From CAVSWN01 sp963770995 (GTDB lineage: Bacteria > Acidobacteriota > Vicinamibacteria > Vicinamibacterales > CAVVIG01): a stretch of DNA of 64,000 bases. Below are positions 60,603 to 64,000 of the stretch, in pieces. The position numbers and the translations under genes were made by a program. Positions within the stretch are counted from its first letter, which is position 1. Each line of letters begins with the position of its first letter. The stretch spans positions 930,001-994,000 of the forward strand of contig CAVYRS010000005.1 of assembly GCA_963770995.1 (NCBI GenBank), written 5' to 3'. The notes under the pieces were generated by a model, which had not been told where the DNA came from, did not search any database, and saw only the letters and a program-made list of their open reading frames with translations.

Positions 60603-62149
60603 CGGCGCCACGCTCGAACGGCCCGGTCTGGAGCGGGTGCGCGATCTGGCGGCCGAAGGACAGATCCAGGCCGTCCTCGTCTACAGTCCCGATCGCTTGA
60701 GTCGCAAGTATGCCTACCAGATCCTGCTGATCGAAGAGCTCGCCCGGCACGGCGTCGAGACCCGCTTTCTGAACGCGCCGCAGGGCGCGACGGCCGAGGA
60801 TCAGCTCCTCGTGCAATTTCAGGGGATGATCGCCGAGTACGAACGCGCCCAAATTCTCGAGCGCTCGCGGCGCGGGAAACGGCACCGGGCTCGGGCGGGC
60901 GAAATCAGCGTGCTGAGCGGCGCGCCCTACGGCTATCGCTATATCCGGAAGAGTGATGAGGCGCCCGCCTCTTATGCCGTGATCGAGACCGAGGCGCGCG
61001 TGGTGCAGCAGGTCTATGAGTCCTACACCGTGGCGGGCTGGAGCATCGGGGCGATCACCCGCTGGCTCAACGAGCACGGCGTGGCGACGCGGAAGCCCGG
61101 CACCCGGTGGGAGCGTTCGATGGTCTGGGCGATGCTGCGCAACCCGGCGTATCGAGGCATGGCCTGCTTCGGCAAGACCCGTGTGGCCACACGCCAGCGG
61201 GTGACGCGAGCGCTCCGGCTGCGCGGCGGCATGGCGACGTCGCGACAGCGCCAGCCATGAACGACCGCGCGAGGAATGGATCGAGATTCCGGTCCCGGCC
61301 CTCATCGAGGAGCCCACCTTTGCCCGCGCGCAAGAATTGCTGCACGAGAACAAAGTCCGGTCGCGGCGCCGCACGATTGCGCCGAGCCTGGTGCAGGGTC
61401 TGGTGAGCTGCCGCCGCTGCGGCTACGCGCTCTCGCGCACATCGACCCGTTCGAGTGCGCGGCTGATTCACTACTATCGCTGCATTGGCTCGGATGCGTG
61501 GCGCCACCTCGGCGGCCCGCGCTGCGACAACCGACCCGTGCGACAGGATCTCTTGGATCAGATCGTCTGGACCGAGGTCATTCGGCTGCTCGAGGATCCG
61601 GCGCTGATTCAACACGAACTCGATCGGCGGCTCGCCGCCGCGCGCGCCGCCGACCCGACGAAACAGCGCGAACAGACGGTGCAGCGCGATCTGGTGCGCG
61701 TGGGCAAGAGCATCGAGCGGGTGCTCACCGCCTATCAGGAGGACCTCCTGTCGCTGGAGCAGCTGCGCGAGCGGATGCCGTCGCTGCGTCAGCGCGAGCA
61801 GGCGCTGCGCGCCGAGCTGCAATCGATCGCCGATCAGACGCGCGAGCGGACGATGTATCTGCGCCTCGCGGAGACGCTCTCGGCGTTTCTCGCCCGGTTG
61901 CGAGTGGCGGCGGACACGCTGGACATCTTCGAGCGGCAACGCCTCGTGCGCCTGCTCATCAAGGAGGTGCTCGTCGGCGATGACACGATCGTGATCCGCC
62001 ACTGCATCCCCGTGCCATCGGCACCGCCGGACGGGAGCGATTCTCCGCCGCCGATCCGCTCCGATGAACCCGGAGTCGACCGAAGTTACCTTTTGCGTTC
62101 GGGGAGTGGTCGACGCCGCCTTGCGGCGTGCCCGCGCGCGTCGCGGTGA
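60451..62149 (+). pseudogene. Large serine recombinase with a single-base frameshift
   Basis: The resolvase catalytic domain begins MRTAAIYARVSSEQQREAHT with the nucleophile Ser in VSSEQQ, then VYSPDRLSRKYAYQILLIEE and QFQGMIAEYERAQILERSRR. The recombinase domain follows: GAPYGYRYIRK, AITRWLNEHGVATRKPGTRW. An extra T at 61257 breaks the frame. It resumes RPREEWIEIPVPALIEEPTF, then the zinc ribbon CRRCGYALSRTSTRSS...CDNR, a coiled coil and LVRLLIKEVLVGDDTIVIRH. ATG 60451 follows AAGGGAG. The frame has no stop within the element and runs across the right end to TGA 62149. Corrected length about 566 residues. Confidence 0.88.
62083..62114 (+). repeat. Right terminal inverted repeat and attachment core
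   Basis: 62083-62108 is the inverted copy of the left repeat (...GCGTTCGGGGAGTG). It is followed by GTCG and the AC core at 62113-62114. The recombinase reading frame passes through the repeat as RSYLLRSGSG. Confidence 0.85.
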
Positions 62150-62810
62150 CCCGGCCGTCTTCCATCACGCCTGCCTGGAGCCAGTGCCGTATCAATTTGA
62201 GTACCCGCTGGTCCGAGATGCGTCGGGCGACAAGCGTCATCAGCTTGCCGTGGTCGATGCACCCGAAGTAATCGCGGATATCGGCGTCGAGGACATGATT
62301 GCCCCCACGCGCGCCACGCGTGCGCAGTGTTTCCAGCGCCTGCGTCGCGTTCCGCTTCGGCCGAAACCCGTACGAGCACGGATGGAAGTCCGCCTCGAAA
62401 ATCGGTTCCAGCACGAGCGTCGCCGCCATCTGCGCCACTCGGTCTCGGACCGTCGGGATGCCCAACGGCCGCTGTCGTCCGTCGACCTTCGGAATGTACC
62501 GACGCCTCACCGCCGAGGGTCGGTACGTGCCCGCGTGCAATCGCGCACCGAGGTCGTCGAGAAAGGCCTCGACACCCCAGTGCTCGACGGCGGCCAGCGT
62601 CATCGCATCGACGCCCGCCGCGCCGCGGTTCTGCTTGACCCGTCTCCATGCTTCCCACAGGACGTCACGCCTGTAGATGCGGTCCAGCAAGGCATGAAAA
62701 CGTCGGCCCGGTTGTCGTTTGGCCGCCCTCCAGAGTCGGCGTTGCAATTGGCGCACTTTGTCGAGGAACTCGCGTCCCTCGGGGTGGTTGGAACCGGTCC
62801 TGCCGGTCAT
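62115..62810 (-). pseudogene. Group II intron reverse transcriptase, N-terminal part
   Basis: The 232 codons begin MTGRTGSNHPEGREFLDKVR (62810) and continue RVKQNRGAAGVDAMTLAAVE, RRYIPKVDGRQRPLGIPTVR, EADFHPCSYGFRPKRNATQA and VLDADIRDYFGCIDH with the first catalytic Asp, ending TRAGTPQGG. The next residue of the motif and the YADD box lie beyond the inserted element. In the present state translation runs into the element and stops at 61959, giving an inactive protein. Confidence 0.88.
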
Positions 62811-63341
62811 GCCCTCGCGCGTCCTCGCTCTGCCGACATTGCCCCCGCAGGGACCCTTTGCTCCGCCCGCGTTATGCGTCGCGGGCCTCGCCGCTACTAC
62901 GGTCCCCTCGGATTCCCGCTGCGCCGGGCTCGTTTTCGCCATCGGCTTATGCGAGCCGCGCTGCCCCGACTCGGGCCGCGCAGACGGGCCTCTCGTGTTC
63001 CGTTCGACTCCGTGTCCGCGTGCTGCGCCCCCTACCCCGCCGAGACCTGCGGCACATGCACCTCCGGACCAGGGCACCGCAGACGTGGCCTTCGCCGCGA
63101 CATGACCGGCTCGGCTCTCGGGTTGTAAATGTGACGAGGCTGCAGGCTTCACGTGATGTTGCGGCCCGCGGACTGGCTCCCTCCGTGGAGGCTCTTGACA
63201 CCCCGCTTGAGCCGCGCGAGTCTCCTCGCGCGCTTGGGGTCTGCTACTCGGCGCTCCGGCGCTTACCGAGGCGGGACTTGCACCCGCTGGAGCAGAACGA
63301 CGTGATACAGACGCGTGCGCGTCTGCATCGTCACGACGCAC

Positions 63342-63595
63342 CATGGCGGCCATCGTACGGTGCTTGAACGGCACCGCAATCTGGGGCTCTCGCCGGATCA
63401 GAAAGAGCGATGGGTCCACTTGATGCTCGAAACGGCGGAAGACGTGCTGCCCAAGGACGCTGAGCTGCAAGCGCGCTTCGCCGACTACATCCGGTGGGGG
63501 CCCAGATTGCGGTGGCGGCTTCTCAGCCCGGCTTTGAGATCCAGCATGTCGGACCGGTTCCCAAATGGGGATGGACTGCCGATCAGGGAGCTTAG
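63342..63595 (+). pseudogene. Group II truncated haemoglobin, 3' part
   Basis: From CAT 63342 the frame reads HGGHRTVLERHRNLGLSPDQ, KERWVHLMLETAEDVLPKDA and ELQARFADYIRWGPRL, the E-H helices of a trHbO globin. One base is missing near 63508. In the corrected frame the protein ends AVAASQPGFEIQHVGPVPKW, GWTADQGA at TAG 63593-63595, the family's normal C-terminus. The complete globin would have about 149 residues. Confidence 0.88.
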
Positions 63596-64000
63596 CGGTG
63601 GCATCGGCCCACCCGTTCGAGAAGTTCGCAGGACCCGAGCATCTGCGTCGCCTGATTCTCGAACTGTGCAGGTGTCTACCGGACGATTCGGACCTCACGT
63701 CTGCTCTGAAAGGTGTCGAGGTTGACCAGCGGGCCCGAATGCAGCGGTTCAGGAGACCGCTGTACACGCTGCTTAGTCGAACCTTACCATTCGATGCGGC
63801 GTGCAGGGGCGCGCAATGTCTTGAGACATAGCGACAGATGCTTGAGAACCGGCGTCTTCTGGCGGGGCGTCACGAGTTATGCCGCTAAATGAAAATGCGA
63901 TTGTGATAGGACTGTGATACGTGGGCTTGAGAACCCCCAGGAATATGGAGGTTACAGGGTCACACTGAGCGACATTTCCAAGCAGCTAATTCGTTGAGGG
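63596..64000. other. Distal region with one weak reading frame
   Basis: A frame from GTG 63598 to TAG 63831 reads HPFEKFAGPEHLRRLILELC and QRARMQRFRRPLYTLLSR (about 77 residues). No motif or ribosome-binding site supports it, so it may or may not be a gene. From 63832 to the window end no gene or RNA was recognised. Confidence 0.3.

Larger units (their letters stand above)
59868..62112 (+). mobile_element. Minimal serine-recombinase mobile element inside the intron RT gene
   Basis: About 2.2 kb bounded by 26-bp perfect terminal inverted repeats (59867-59892 and 62083-62108). It contains a small HTH/RHH protein gene, a second small frame and a large serine recombinase gene. Excision between GT dinucleotides (AC on the plus strand at 59868-59869 and 62113-62114) restores GGCGGCGTGATTTCG, encoding G-G-V-I-S of the conserved RT motif. 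No DDE transposase and no target duplication is present. A GA core, as used by TnpX/TndX, would also fit both ends but leaves the RT frame shifted by one base. Confidence 0.85.
59100..63341 (-). mobile_element. Bacterial group II intron, inserted antisense into the globin gene and itself interrupted
   Basis: The 5' end reads GTGCGTCGTGACG on the minus strand from 63341, matching GUGYG. A 531-nt 5' leader (domains I-III area) precedes the RT gene, and domain V lies at 59161-59193. Without the inner element the intron is about 2.0 kb, a usual size. The 3' end is ambiguous by a few bases: the globin frame predicts 59100-59102, while the nearest family-like CTAC end is at 59105. There is no obvious target duplication, as expected for retrohoming. 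Confidence 0.85.

Noticed and set aside
59867..62108. Tn3-family or IS-type transposon, because of the terminal inverted repeats plus a serine recombinase
   Set aside because: No DDE transposase is present between the repeats and no target-site duplication flanks them.
59219..62810. Retron or diversity-generating retroelement based on the reverse transcriptase
   Set aside because: The RT has a maturase domain X and is followed by domain V; there is no msr/msd-like structure or template/variable repeat.
1..64000. CRISPR array or prophage
   Set aside because: No regularly spaced repeats, Cas, capsid, terminase or tail genes were seen anywhere in the window.

Overview
The window is high-GC bacterial chromosome. 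It starts inside a phosphate-transport operon and ends just past a globin gene that has been split by mobile elements. No rRNA, complete tRNA or taxonomic marker gene is present. The gene mix (PhoX-like phosphatase, ExeM-like secreted nuclease, CHAD protein, many ArsR/SRPBCC, VOC, DUF899, DoxX, DUF1801 and ECF-sigma genes) and the hairpin-rich intergenic repeats suggest a soil bacterium, most likely Acidobacteriota. That assignment is an inference.

Positions 1-9000 look like a conserved backbone: two overlapping PstB-type ATPase genes, phoU, glgC, a secreted hydrolase, a first ArsR/SRPBCC operon, a Tat-exported PhoX-like protein and a CHAD (polyphosphate-binding type) protein. From 9.5 to 19.3 kb come a RutE-like nitroreductase, a 1369-residue secreted nuclease, a secreted phosphodiesterase-like enzyme, a BON protein, an ester cyclase behind a perfect FNR-type box facing a Crp/Fnr regulator gene, and tag.

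Positions 19.4-58.9 kb form an accessory stress and detoxification region of short gene cassettes. It holds ten VOC genes (plus one VOC remnant near 8 kb), two more ArsR/SRPBCC pairs, two ECF41-type sigma genes and a third ECF sigma gene, three DUF899 genes, four DoxX or DoxX-like genes, three DUF1801 genes, two RibD/DHFR-like genes, a molybdenum hydroxylase operon and an MFS pump. Several operators can be read directly: twin ArsR sites, TetR and AraC sites, and three ECF41 promoters. Many genes carry single-base frameshifts, and short 3' or 5' remnants of the same families lie between intact genes. Both gene decay and consensus errors in the assembly are possible.

The most striking locus is 58905-63595. 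A truncated-haemoglobin gene is interrupted in antisense by a bacterial group II intron (5' GTGCG at 63341, domain V at 59161-59193). The intron's reverse transcriptase gene is itself interrupted, within the conserved PQGGVISPLL segment, by a roughly 2.2-kb element that encodes a large serine recombinase and one or two small proteins. The element ends in 26-bp perfect inverted repeats. Removing it between two GT dinucleotides restores a 448-codon RT in frame, and removing the intron restores the globin frame at the junction. The recombinase gene has no stop codon inside the element, so its C-terminus depends on whether the element is integrated or circular.
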